A DNA stretch of 64,000 nucleotides from SMWN01 sp965221455 (GTDB lineage Bacteria > Pseudomonadota > Gammaproteobacteria > Eutrophobiales > Eutrophobiaceae). Where the stretch lies: the NCBI GenBank assembly GCA_965221455.1, contig OZ244890.1, forward strand, positions 310,001-374,000. The letters are read 5' to 3'. Below the pieces are notes generated by a model. The model was not told where the DNA came from. It made no database searches and saw only the letters and a list, made by a program, of their open reading frames with translations. The translations under genes and the position numbers were made by a program. Positions 11,601 through 18,535 of this stretch are shown one piece after another. How positions within the stretch are numbered: position 1 is the stretch's first letter; every line of letters starts with the position of its first letter.

Positions 11601-11654
11601 TGGTGCGTGGTGCGTGGTGCGTGGTGCGTTAAGTCTAAGTCGTTTTGTCAACAT
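5697..11654 (-). CDS. giant exported Calx-beta repeat protein with twin dockerin-like C-terminus (paralogue 1)
   Basis: Up to 1985 residues. A hydrophobic segment MIAAVALMTAWVSPAALA (149-166 of the long frame) looks like a signal peptide. A cysteine-containing N-terminal region follows (about 167-640), then two Ig-like domains (about 680-880, with QWQRC and YQWQTA strands). Eight Calx-beta-like repeats of about 105-112 residues come next, with conserved EG....Y.L.L, LTFTT.NWN..QTVTV and VTDND motifs. The C-terminus is a pair of modules with LDVDGSGGDPNQSDGLLLGR and RYLFG (residues 1875-1985), which resemble type I dockerin/EF-hand calcium loops. The start is uncertain: ATG 11654 has a GAGAG site and context shared with paralogue 3, but ATG 11261 or 11210 would place the signal peptide at the N-terminus. 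I infer a secreted or surface calcium-binding adhesin-like protein. Confidence 0.88.
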   Translation of the reverse strand: MLTKRLRLNAPRTTHHAPRTTHHAPRTTWKWCHHRNTHADRCATRPRHNWSMTERTACVTVDGGSARHKVLHPLTHGCRPQIHGKVACWNRRLSEALADRNRSNTRCVDGDPRNTPQHRLHQEAKTYTLTGMTRQLRSTAERSGSWRGMIAAVALMTAWVSPAALATAPLADSFRVAGVPDANYIIPDTGGSGHRYNLGGGLTSRSADGDGISNFAFLNGRYNVQVGNNVVVVPWFIRSSAVHDDHSGTAGNLGHTPAGDNWGFSGTHDNCSTDGEITDDIVSEFCNATMVNGTTSIGPINIARRVRNPRLNVTVTVYDADGQAFTVRCRRNNSHPQSYIEGGGTGSLLRPERTTVQRDARCHTPQAVVNTYNAGSIGTSLLHRDFNTPMYAEAPDTASYTYTGSINNETVTTRRRCSVNVVGTPGPNTPCPEGTNPVLYPESGHPTGGWRPLDMSAIISPTTLEAWYDRQSGPLNLSVPFRTTLLRAFPAFANFLAAWNAGDNDWHNPFNSGFAAIPGSGRLSIASNGEVITQISCTSVNVMLRESATTQVTTTTHPGLRDLCLSTPYDLTKQSIAAADSGINHDDGWGAWSAGNITDKNQTRTCNAGAGSHCANAYDTDTTNHGGTETRPNLIFWRNYLVNGPAGYTNATERNGADITGAILVRENDGRLQLTVVQYPGRADTVSINNHITTGQATPSTGTLFESISLKSGLSRPNPSWTAIPGPGVLFYRPSANNGVVLLDTLCNASGDLGVRSGTTTDTEQTVQTSSSLCNIGAGAAAITKQAIGALSATDNHIHDATLVSLGAIQDSTPNTPANVGDILTAGALSHPGLTVNISARQWQRCTTQNCSSATAISPGGTAATYTVQAADQGNWLRVRVTQSGDFNDTLFSNIVRADRRGAIGTLTGTARVGVTLTAGSVTDADASPNTDVGTITYQWQTATASAGPFTAAPGTNNTATYTIASDQSQIGSWLRVMASYPNAGGDSLTSDPVGPVAGVRVSPTALNVTEGSSTGYGLVLGSRPTVAVTIAVSSDNAAVTVSPATLTFSTINWNAAQTVSVTGAADANATNERGVQLTHTVSGGDANYAALTPPPVTVNVADNDANVIVSTTTLAVNEGETNEYTLRLNTLPTHAVTISVSSDNPAVTATASLTFTRNNWNQAQTVTVMGAEDNNRTSESGVQLSHALSSSDTRYAGVNSPPVTVNVTDNDAPGVTMSTTTLAVFEGGTGEYTLRLNTLPTHAVTISVTSDNAAVTVTSPLTFTTVNWNAAQTVTVTAVEDANTTSESVQLSHALSSADTGYAGVTPLAVTVSVTDNGAAGIVVSPPALVLNEGETVGFTVRLATEPTGSVEIFSIGSSNRNAATVSPISLTFTTRQWNIPQTVTVTAVEDDDVDDETVVLNFPDVGSGDGAYDSVVFPGPAITITDNDMVGVTLSPTTLTVTEGLTATYTIRLGSRPSATVSILPQTFNADVATVSPATPSSLDFSTSNWNMPQRVTVMAIEDADTNHESVQLTHAVRSSDATYAALTPPAVTVNVTDNDTAGVTVSLNVLAVNEGETGEYGLSLSTLPTAPVTISVSNPDDTAVTLSATSLTFTTDNWNSVQTVTVSGVEDTDANDETVQLTHTATSTDPGYNGGTVTISAVAVTVDDDETAGVTVSPTTLAVDEAGSGTYTLALTKRPTVPVTIMVTNPDTTAVTLSATSLTFTTDNWNSAQTVTVSGVEDTDTDHETVQLTHTATSTDADYASGVTIDPVAVTLNDNDTPGVAVSSTTLTVHERGGTGMYTLRLNTPPTEAVTISVTQSNAAAVTVSPTSLMFGTTDWNTAKTITVTGVEDADTDDETVQLTHTVTSTDTNYRTVTAATVTVTVTEMAAVSLDVDGSGGDPNQSDGLLLGRYLFGIRDAAGLLDTIPGSPSFNAVTTNIAGAFASGRLDVDGSGGDPNQSDGLLLGRYLFGIRDTVGLLDTIPGNPSFNEVRTNIEALLR
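5700..6032 (-). repeat. twin dockerin/EF-hand-like module, near-identical in paralogue 2
   Basis: Codes for two copies of a roughly 55-residue unit: D-x-D-x-S-G-G loop, DGLLLGRYLFG helix, then a GLLDTIPG.PSFN stretch. The DNA from about 5697 to 6030 is almost identical to 12236-12560 at the end of the second giant gene, and related to 18540-18870 at the end of the third. The much higher conservation here than in the Calx-beta repeats points to gene conversion or strong constraint. Confidence 0.8.
11571..11629. repeat. 7-bp tandem repeat (CGTGGTG), about 8.4 copies
   Basis: The heptamer cgtggtg is repeated perfectly from 11571 to 11629. It lies just inside the longest possible 5' end of the giant gene read leftward, where it is translated as repeated APRTTHH, or about 310 bp upstream of the more likely downstream starts. 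Because 7 is not a multiple of 3, a change of one unit would shift the frame if translation begins upstream of it. The third giant gene has no such repeat at the homologous place. Confidence 0.92.
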
Positions 11655-12235
11655 ATGTCAAGTTCTCTCTAGTCAGTCATCCAGATTGCTATGCTGTCAA
11701 TTGTACCATTATCCGCGCAGTATTAAATACATCATATCGTGCACCACACCACATATGGCACTGTTTGTTGTGATTGATCATGTACTGTACAGGTCGTGAA
11801 CAATCCCGGCTCTTTGTGAGAGGCGTATGCTGTTGTATTTGATTCGCCCATCCGCCGGTTTTTGGTTCAACCGATTGAGCGCTGCAAACCGTCAGTCTTC
11901 GTGAATGTCGAGAACGCCTCTGCTTCGGTACTGTTGACCGGTAGGCCCACCCAACCTTGCGCACGGTGCGCTTTCCGGCGACTGTTACCGCTGTGGCTCA
12001 GGGGCGGCGGGCAAACCCTGTGTCTCCCGGAGTTGCAGCACACGCAGACGCTGTGCCGCCATTGCATTGTGCATCCCCGCTTGTATCGCTTGACACCCGA
12101 GACGATAAACACTCTCAAGCCGATAAACCGGGTGCCGAGATTACACCCGTCTTTATCCTGCAATGTTGTTGCCGAACTGATACCGCCAGGCCTCTGCAAA
12201 GCCTGTGCAATGAACGGTCTGTCTATTGACCCACA
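11655..12235. other. intergenic region between giant genes 1 and 2
   Basis: No convincing gene; short frames here have no coding features. At the right end, sequence just before 12236 (ctattgacccacac then gcaagagtgcctcg) matches that downstream of giant gene 1 at about 5684-5710, so the duplicated block extends slightly beyond the stop codons. The left end carries the conserved minus-strand block GAGAGAAC..GACATATG.TGACAAAA (about 11640-11670), shared with giant gene 3. Confidence 0.5.
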
Positions 12236-15200
12236 CTATCGCAAGAGTGCCTCGATATTCGTCCTTACCTCGTTGAACGATGGATTGCCCGGAATGGTAT
12301 CAAGCAGGCCTACCGTATCGCGAATACCAAACAGGTAGCGGCCCAGCATGAGACCGTCACTCTGGTTAGGATCACCGCCGCTGCCATCCACGTCAAGACG
12401 ACCGCTGGCGAAAGCTCCCGCAATATTCGTCGTGACCGCATTGAACGAGGGACTCCCGGGAATCGTATCAAGCAAGCCCGCCTCATCACGAATACCAAAC
12501 AGGTAGCGGCCCAGCATGAGACCGTCACTCTGGTTAGGATTACCGCCGCTGCCATCCACATCAAGACTCACCGCCGCTGTCTCCGTGACCGTCACAACCA
12601 GGGCGGCCGTCACGGCACGATAGGCGGTGTCCATACTCGTCACGGCATGACTCAGTTGTACGCGCTCGTCGTCCGTATCAGCGTCCCGGACACCCATCAC
12701 CGTCACCGTTTGGGCACTGTTCCAGTTGTCCTCGGTAAAGGTCAGCGTCGCCGTCACCGTCACCGCATCTGTATCAGGACTGCTCACCGCAACCGTCACC
12801 GCCGCACTCGGCCGACTGGTCAACACCAGCATATAGGTGCCGGATCCGCCTTCTCCCACCGTCACCCGGCCCGGCGTCAGCGTCAACCCCGCCGTATCAT
12901 CATCATTCACCGTCACAGACACCGCCGCCGCCGTCACGGCAGCATAAGCAGTGCCGGTACTCGTCACAACATGACTCAGCTGCACACCGCTGGCGTCATT
13001 CGCATCAGCATCCTCAACACCCATCACCGTCACCGTCTGCGCTGTGTTCCAGTTGTCCTCGGTAAAGGTCAGCGTCGCCGTCACCGTCACCGCCGCCGTA
13101 TTAGCACTGCTCACCGCAATCATCACCGCCGCATCCGGCTGGCTGGTCAACGCCAGCATATAATTGCCGCTACCGCCTTCCAAAATCGTCAGCGCGGTCT
13201 GACTCACCGCCACGCCCGCTGTATCATCATCTCTCACCGTCACATCAACAGCGGCTATCGTCACCGCACCAGCATTGTAGGCGCTATCCGCACTTGCCGA
13301 CGTATGGCTCAGCCTGACACTTGCATTGTTCGTATCACCATCCTCAACACCCGTCAGCGTCACTGTCTGGCCCCGGTTCCAGTTGTCCGTGGTAAAGGTC
13401 AGGGTCGCCGGACTCGCGGTCGCCCCGGCGGTATTGCCATTGCTCACCGTCACCCTCACCTCGTCCGTCGGTCGGGTATTTAATACCACCATATAGCTGC
13501 CGGTACCGCCTTCATCAATCGTCGGGTTCGTCGGAGCCACGGTCACGCCCGCCACGTCGTTATCCGCCACGGTCACCGGGAGCGTCGTCGTCACCGCACT
13601 GCCGTTGTAGGTACTATCCATGCTGGTCGCCATATGCGTCAAAAGCACCGTCTCATTGATCCCGTTCGCATCCTCAACCGCCACCACCCTCACCGTCCGG
13701 GCCTGGCTCCAGTTGCTTGTCGTGAACATCAGCGGGGTGCTGCTCACGGTCGCCGCAGCGGTATTGTCACTCGTTACCATAATCGTCACATCGTTGCGCG
13801 GCCGGGTCGCCAGCGCCAGCGTATAGCTGCCCGTGTCGCCTTCACCCACCGTCAACCTGCCCGGCACCACGGTCATACCCGCGATATCATCATCCGTCAC
13901 TGTCACATCGACAGTGCCTATCGTCAACGCATTAGCATTATAGGCAGGATCCGCACTCACTGCCCTGTGACTCACTATGATGCTTGCATCGTTTGCATCA
14001 GGGTCCTGGACACCACGCACTGTCACTGTCCTGGCCGTGCGCCAGTCGCTGGTGGTAAAGGTCAGACTCGTCGGACTCGTGTTTACCACACCACTATTGG
14101 GGATCAACAAGTCCACCGTCACAACGGCGACCGGTCGACTGGTTAGCGCCAGCATGTAGGTGCCACTACCGCCTTCAGGGACCCTCAGCGTAGACGGCAT
14201 TACCGTCACACCCGCCGTCTGGATATCTTCCACAGTCACGGTGACAGCGTTTATCGTCACCGCAGGAGTACCTGCATAGGCAGGACCGCCGCCGTTAAAC
14301 GTATGCGTCAGGGAGACGGTCTCGTCGTTCGCATCAGCATCCGCAACACCCATCACCGTCACCGTCTTGGCCGTGTTCCAGTCGTCCATGTCGAAGGTCA
14401 GCATCGCTGGACTCACCGACGCCGCTTCAGCGTCGTCAGTCATCACCGTAATCGTCATTGCCGCCGTCGGCCGGGTATCCAACACCAGCGTATAGGTGTT
14501 GTTGTTCGTGCCCTCATTGAACGTCAACGAGGTCTCACTCACCGTCACGCCCGCCGTCTCGTTATCATCCACAGTCACGCTGACATCGGCTATCGCCACA
14601 GCATTACCGTTATAGGTATTATCCGTGCTGCTCGCCGTATGCGTGAGTTGCACATCAACTTCGTTGTTCGCGTCAGCATCCTCCTCTCCCGTCACTGTAA
14701 ACGTCTTACCCGTGTTCCAGTCGCTCGTGCTAAAGGTCAGTGTTGTCGGGCTGACCGACACCGCACCCATGTCACCACTCCCCACCGTAATCATCACGGC
14801 ATGCGCCGGTTGGGTATTCAACATCAGCATATACTCGACGTTAGCACCTTCGGCGACCTCCAGCCTGGTGGGACTCACGCTCACACCCGGCGTATCGTTA
14901 TCGCTCACGTTCACGCTGACCGCAGCCGGCATCACCGCATTATAGGCGATGTCGCTACTGCTAACTGTATGAGTCAGGCTCGCACGCTCGTTGGTCGAGT
15001 TCGCATCTTCAGCACCCGACACGGTGACGATTTGTGGTATATTCCAACGGTCTCTGGTAAACATCAGCGGCGTGGCACTGACTGTCGCAGCCTCGTTGTT
15101 GCTCGCTACGGTTATCATTACAGCAGTACTCGGCTGGCTGCCCAAAACCAGCATATAGGTACCGGTACCCCCTTCACTCACGGCCAAGGTGTCAGTACTT

Positions 15201-17968
15201 ACGTTGACGCTTACCATTTCATCATCTGTCACGGTCACCGTAATGCTCACCGCAAGAGCGAGATAACCGGGATCGGCACTGACGGTGCCCAGCCTCAGCG
15301 CCACCGTCTCATCGCTTGCATCAGCATCCCCGATGCCGGTCACCGTCAACGTTCGGGCGATATTCCAATTGGTTTCGTTAAAGGTCAGGCTCGGCGACGG
15401 GGTGACGGTCGCAATCGCGGTATCCGCGCTTTCGATGAGCACAACAACCGGGTGTGTCGGTCGGCTGTGGAGCCTCAGGGTCAACGTGCCCATCTCACCT
15501 TCTTTCACGTTGAGTTCAGTCACCACGTCAAGACCTGCCATGTCGTTATCCGTCAAGTTCACCATCACATCATCCGGCGTCAAGGTGCCATAGCGGGCGT
15601 CTGTACTGCTCACCCGATGACTCAGGCGCACGCCGCTTTCACTCACCGCATCCACATCCTCAACTCCCATCACCGTCACCGTCTGCGGCATGCTCCAGTT
15701 GTCAGAGGTAAACATTAACGGCGACGTCGCGGTCGCGGCACTGATATCGTCACTACGCACCGTAATATTTACCGCAGCACTCGGCGGCGCATCCAGCACC
15801 ACGGTATAGTCACCCGTGCCGCCTTCAGCCACGGCCAGCGTGGTCAAACTCACCGTCACACCAGGAGACGGCACTTCGTCATCCGTCACCGTCACGGCGA
15901 CGCTGCGGGCGACTCCATCATAGTTAAGGTCTGTACTCGCACTATTCAGCGTCAGGCTCACGCTCTCATCCCTGGCGTCAGCATCTTCAACCGCCATCAC
16001 CGTCACCGTGCGTGGTTGATCCCAGTCGGCGCCGCTAAACACAAAGTCCGATGGACTGATGCTCACGGCGCCATCATCGGGATTCGAGATGACCATGGAG
16101 ACAATATCCGTCGGCAGGCTATTCAGGACTACCGTGAACGTGTTGTTGCCGCCTTCGGCAACGGTCAACGCGGTCGTGCTCAGCCTCACGCCCGCCGTAT
16201 CGTTATCCGTCGTGTTGACCACCACAGGGAAGATGCTGACATCATTGTAATCGTTATCCATGCTGCTCACGGTGTGACTCAGGCGCACGCGCTCGTTGCT
16301 GGCATCGGTATCCTCCACGCCGGTCACGGTCACGGTGCGGGCGACATTCCAATTGGTCGTGGTAAACGTCAACGAGGAAGTCACCGTGACGGCGTCCTGC
16401 GCGTCACTGGTCACCATCACGGTCACCGCGGCACTCGGCCGGGTATTCAATTCCAGCGTATACATACCGGTCGACCCTTCGGCCACCGTCAGCAGGGTCG
16501 CACTGACCGTCGCCCCTGCCACTTCGTTATCCGTCACCGTCACCGTCACGGTGCCACTGTTATCATCACGGCCAGCATTCGTCACCGTCACCGCCACACG
16601 GTTATAGCTGCTATCCATGCTGGTGACCGTATGACTCAGGCGCACGCTCTCATGGTCCGAGTCGGCATCCTCAACGCCCGTCACCATCACCGTCTGCACC
16701 GTATTCCAGTTATCTTCGGTAAACGTCAGCGAGGGGGTCGCGCTCACCGCTTCCGGATCGCCACTCGTCACCGCTACCGTCACATCAGCACTCGGCAGGG
16801 TATCCAGTACAATGCGATAGCCACCGGTGTTACTTTCGCCGACCGCCACAGTGGCCGGGGTCACCGTCACACCGACTGTCTCTCTATCCATCACGGTCAC
16901 ATTGACAGGCGAGAATGTCTTACCACTATAGTCGCCGTCTGTGCTCGCGGTCATATGACGCAGGCGTACTGTCTGGTCGCGTGCATCAGGATCTTGCGCA
17001 CCGTTCACGGTCACCGTCTGCGCCCGATTCCAGTTATTCCTGCCAAAGGTCAGGCTCGTTGGACTCGCGGTCGCAATATTCGAATCGTCACTCACTACCA
17101 TCACTGTTACAGCGTGACTCGGTTGGCTGCCTAAAGCTAACATGTAGGTGCTGTTGCTACCTTCGTCGACAGTCAAACTGGACGGCACCAGCGTCACACC
17201 CACCACTTCGTCATCCGTCACGGTCACAGTCACAGGATCCGGTGCGAAACCACGGTAGGTAGTATCTGTAGTGGTCACCGTATGGTTCAGGCGCACGGTC
17301 GCGTCATTCGCATCTCCATCATGGATACCCGTCACCATTACCGTCTGGACAGTGAACCAGTTGACGGAGGTAAACATCAGACTCGCCGGGGTCACCCTCG
17401 CGGCACCAGTATTGGTACTTGTCACGGCAATATTGACATCCTCTGTCGGCGGGCTATTTAGCCTGACAGTATAGTTACCCGTGGCACCTTCATTAACAGT
17501 CGGCGTGCTGGAGCTGAACACCACACCAGGCTGCGCCTCGTCATCTATCACGACTGCGGTTATGTTCTGGTTTGCAGTCGAAGAACTGTTGAAGTTAGTG
17601 TTACTACCTTCTGTACGAAATCCCAGACTCACCATCTCATGGTTCCCATCAGCATCCTCAATAGCGCGCACCGTCACCATTTGTGCTACATTGGTAGGAA
17701 CATTGAACATCAGGCTCGCAGGAGTCACTGTCACGGCATTAGTGTTTCCACTCATCGGTAAAAAGTTTACAGTGCCTGTCGCACCACCAGAGTCTATGGA
17801 AACCTGGTAGGTGGCGGTTGCGCCTTCTGCAATAGTCAGCACACGATCAGCAGTGCTTTGGACGGTCACGCTAAGCTGCGCGAACACCGGAGTGGTAAAA
17901 AAACAGCTTAACGCTGCCAAGCGCAGCAAATTCAGAACAGAGAGACGACCCGTCATGTTATTCAGCAT
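12236..17968 (-). CDS. giant exported Calx-beta repeat protein with twin dockerin-like C-terminus (paralogue 2)
   Basis: 1910 residues. The N-terminus is a good Sec signal peptide (MTGRLSVLNLLRLAALSCFF, then TTPVFA-Q). Unlike its two relatives it lacks the cysteine-rich and Ig-like N-terminal region and goes straight into 16 Calx-beta-like repeats of about 105-114 residues, each with an EG....Y.L.L strand, a FT..NWN..QTVTV strand and a closing V.D.(D/E)T. The last 111 residues are the twin dockerin-like modules, nearly identical to paralogue 1. The start at 17968 has GGTGGA 8 bases upstream. Calx-beta folds bind calcium at the ends of the sandwich in characterised proteins; I infer an extended calcium-stiffened secreted rod. 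No transmembrane anchor, beta-barrel or sorting motif is visible. Confidence 0.92.
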   Translation of the reverse strand: MLNNMTGRLSVLNLLRLAALSCFFTTPVFAQLSVTVQSTADRVLTIAEGATATYQVSIDSGGATGTVNFLPMSGNTNAVTVTPASLMFNVPTNVAQMVTVRAIEDADGNHEMVSLGFRTEGSNTNFNSSSTANQNITAVVIDDEAQPGVVFSSSTPTVNEGATGNYTVRLNSPPTEDVNIAVTSTNTGAARVTPASLMFTSVNWFTVQTVMVTGIHDGDANDATVRLNHTVTTTDTTYRGFAPDPVTVTVTDDEVVGVTLVPSSLTVDEGSNSTYMLALGSQPSHAVTVMVVSDDSNIATASPTSLTFGRNNWNRAQTVTVNGAQDPDARDQTVRLRHMTASTDGDYSGKTFSPVNVTVMDRETVGVTVTPATVAVGESNTGGYRIVLDTLPSADVTVAVTSGDPEAVSATPSLTFTEDNWNTVQTVMVTGVEDADSDHESVRLSHTVTSMDSSYNRVAVTVTNAGRDDNSGTVTVTVTDNEVAGATVSATLLTVAEGSTGMYTLELNTRPSAAVTVMVTSDAQDAVTVTSSLTFTTTNWNVARTVTVTGVEDTDASNERVRLSHTVSSMDNDYNDVSIFPVVVNTTDNDTAGVRLSTTALTVAEGGNNTFTVVLNSLPTDIVSMVISNPDDGAVSISPSDFVFSGADWDQPRTVTVMAVEDADARDESVSLTLNSASTDLNYDGVARSVAVTVTDDEVPSPGVTVSLTTLAVAEGGTGDYTVVLDAPPSAAVNITVRSDDISAATATSPLMFTSDNWSMPQTVTVMGVEDVDAVSESGVRLSHRVSSTDARYGTLTPDDVMVNLTDNDMAGLDVVTELNVKEGEMGTLTLRLHSRPTHPVVVLIESADTAIATVTPSPSLTFNETNWNIARTLTVTGIGDADASDETVALRLGTVSADPGYLALAVSITVTVTDDEMVSVNVSTDTLAVSEGGTGTYMLVLGSQPSTAVMITVASNNEAATVSATPLMFTRDRWNIPQIVTVSGAEDANSTNERASLTHTVSSSDIAYNAVMPAAVSVNVSDNDTPGVSVSPTRLEVAEGANVEYMLMLNTQPAHAVMITVGSGDMGAVSVSPTTLTFSTSDWNTGKTFTVTGEEDADANNEVDVQLTHTASSTDNTYNGNAVAIADVSVTVDDNETAGVTVSETSLTFNEGTNNNTYTLVLDTRPTAAMTITVMTDDAEAASVSPAMLTFDMDDWNTAKTVTVMGVADADANDETVSLTHTFNGGGPAYAGTPAVTINAVTVTVEDIQTAGVTVMPSTLRVPEGGSGTYMLALTSRPVAVVTVDLLIPNSGVVNTSPTSLTFTTSDWRTARTVTVRGVQDPDANDASIIVSHRAVSADPAYNANALTIGTVDVTVTDDDIAGMTVVPGRLTVGEGDTGSYTLALATRPRNDVTIMVTSDNTAAATVSSTPLMFTTSNWSQARTVRVVAVEDANGINETVLLTHMATSMDSTYNGSAVTTTLPVTVADNDVAGVTVAPTNPTIDEGGTGSYMVVLNTRPTDEVRVTVSNGNTAGATASPATLTFTTDNWNRGQTVTLTGVEDGDTNNASVRLSHTSASADSAYNAGAVTIAAVDVTVRDDDTAGVAVSQTALTILEGGSGNYMLALTSQPDAAVMIAVSSANTAAVTVTATLTFTEDNWNTAQTVTVMGVEDADANDASGVQLSHVVTSTGTAYAAVTAAAVSVTVNDDDTAGLTLTPGRVTVGEGGSGTYMLVLTSRPSAAVTVAVSSPDTDAVTVTATLTFTEDNWNSAQTVTVMGVRDADTDDERVQLSHAVTSMDTAYRAVTAALVVTVTETAAVSLDVDGSGGNPNQSDGLMLGRYLFGIRDEAGLLDTIPGSPSFNAVTTNIAGAFASGRLDVDGSGGDPNQSDGLMLGRYLFGIRDTVGLLDTIPGNPSFNEVRTNIEALLR
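12239..12571 (-). repeat. twin dockerin/EF-hand-like module of paralogue 2
   Basis: Same two-unit coding block as at the end of paralogue 1, with LDVDGSGGNPNQSDGLMLGR in the first copy. The units are separated by the linker AFASGR. The acidic D-x-D-x-S-G-G spacing is consistent with a calcium-binding loop. Confidence 0.8.
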
Positions 17969-18535
17969 CAGTTATTCCACCATCAGTTCTACAACGATTG
18001 ATAATATCCCACATTAATTAACGTCATGCGCTCCCACTGGCAAACCTACCGTTTACCATGTTCATCACCTTCACATCCACGCTGTTTGATATTCGACCAG
18101 CGACCGCTGATCGTTGCACGACCGACTACAGACTGCTGAGCGTACCAGAAAAACACACAATAACTCAAGACCTAATCAATGCTTCTCCGAACGTTTCACG
18201 TTTTCACCCATCCCTGATTGATGTCAAGACACTTCTTTTGAAGTCGATGACCTGCAAACCTGCAGCTCAGGATTCCGCCTCCGAGAGGTCATCATTTTTG
18301 GCAACGTACACCCGTCTGCAATCGGCGATATTTTTTCCTTATTCCCTTGATATTTACAGAAAGCACTACCGGGTTGCTATTATCGTCCGCCAGTCGGTCT
18401 ATAGCCCAGGAAAGGATACGCGCTGTTAATTCGGTACATGTTGCTTGAAATTTTCAATCGGCATGGCCGTACTCACAGCAATAAAAAACAATGAGTCAGC
18501 CACCCATGAAAAAACAACTTCCGGCTATTTCCCCA
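17969..18535. other. intergenic region between giant genes 2 and 3
   Basis: I see no gene here. The 123-codon plus-strand frame at 18058-18429 has no recognisable motif or Shine-Dalgarno site and is probably chance. The right end (about 18490-18540) carries the cagccacccatgaaaa motif also found downstream of giant gene 1. The promoter of giant gene 2 should lie in the left half, but no clear consensus is visible. Confidence 0.4.

Noticed and set aside
11571..11629. Heptamer array as a replication origin or iteron cluster
   Set aside because: No DnaA boxes, rep gene or AT-rich stretch nearby; a simple-sequence repeat is the simpler reading.
18058..18429. 123-codon plus-strand frame between giant genes 2 and 3
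   Set aside because: No domain, signal or Shine-Dalgarno site; probably chance.
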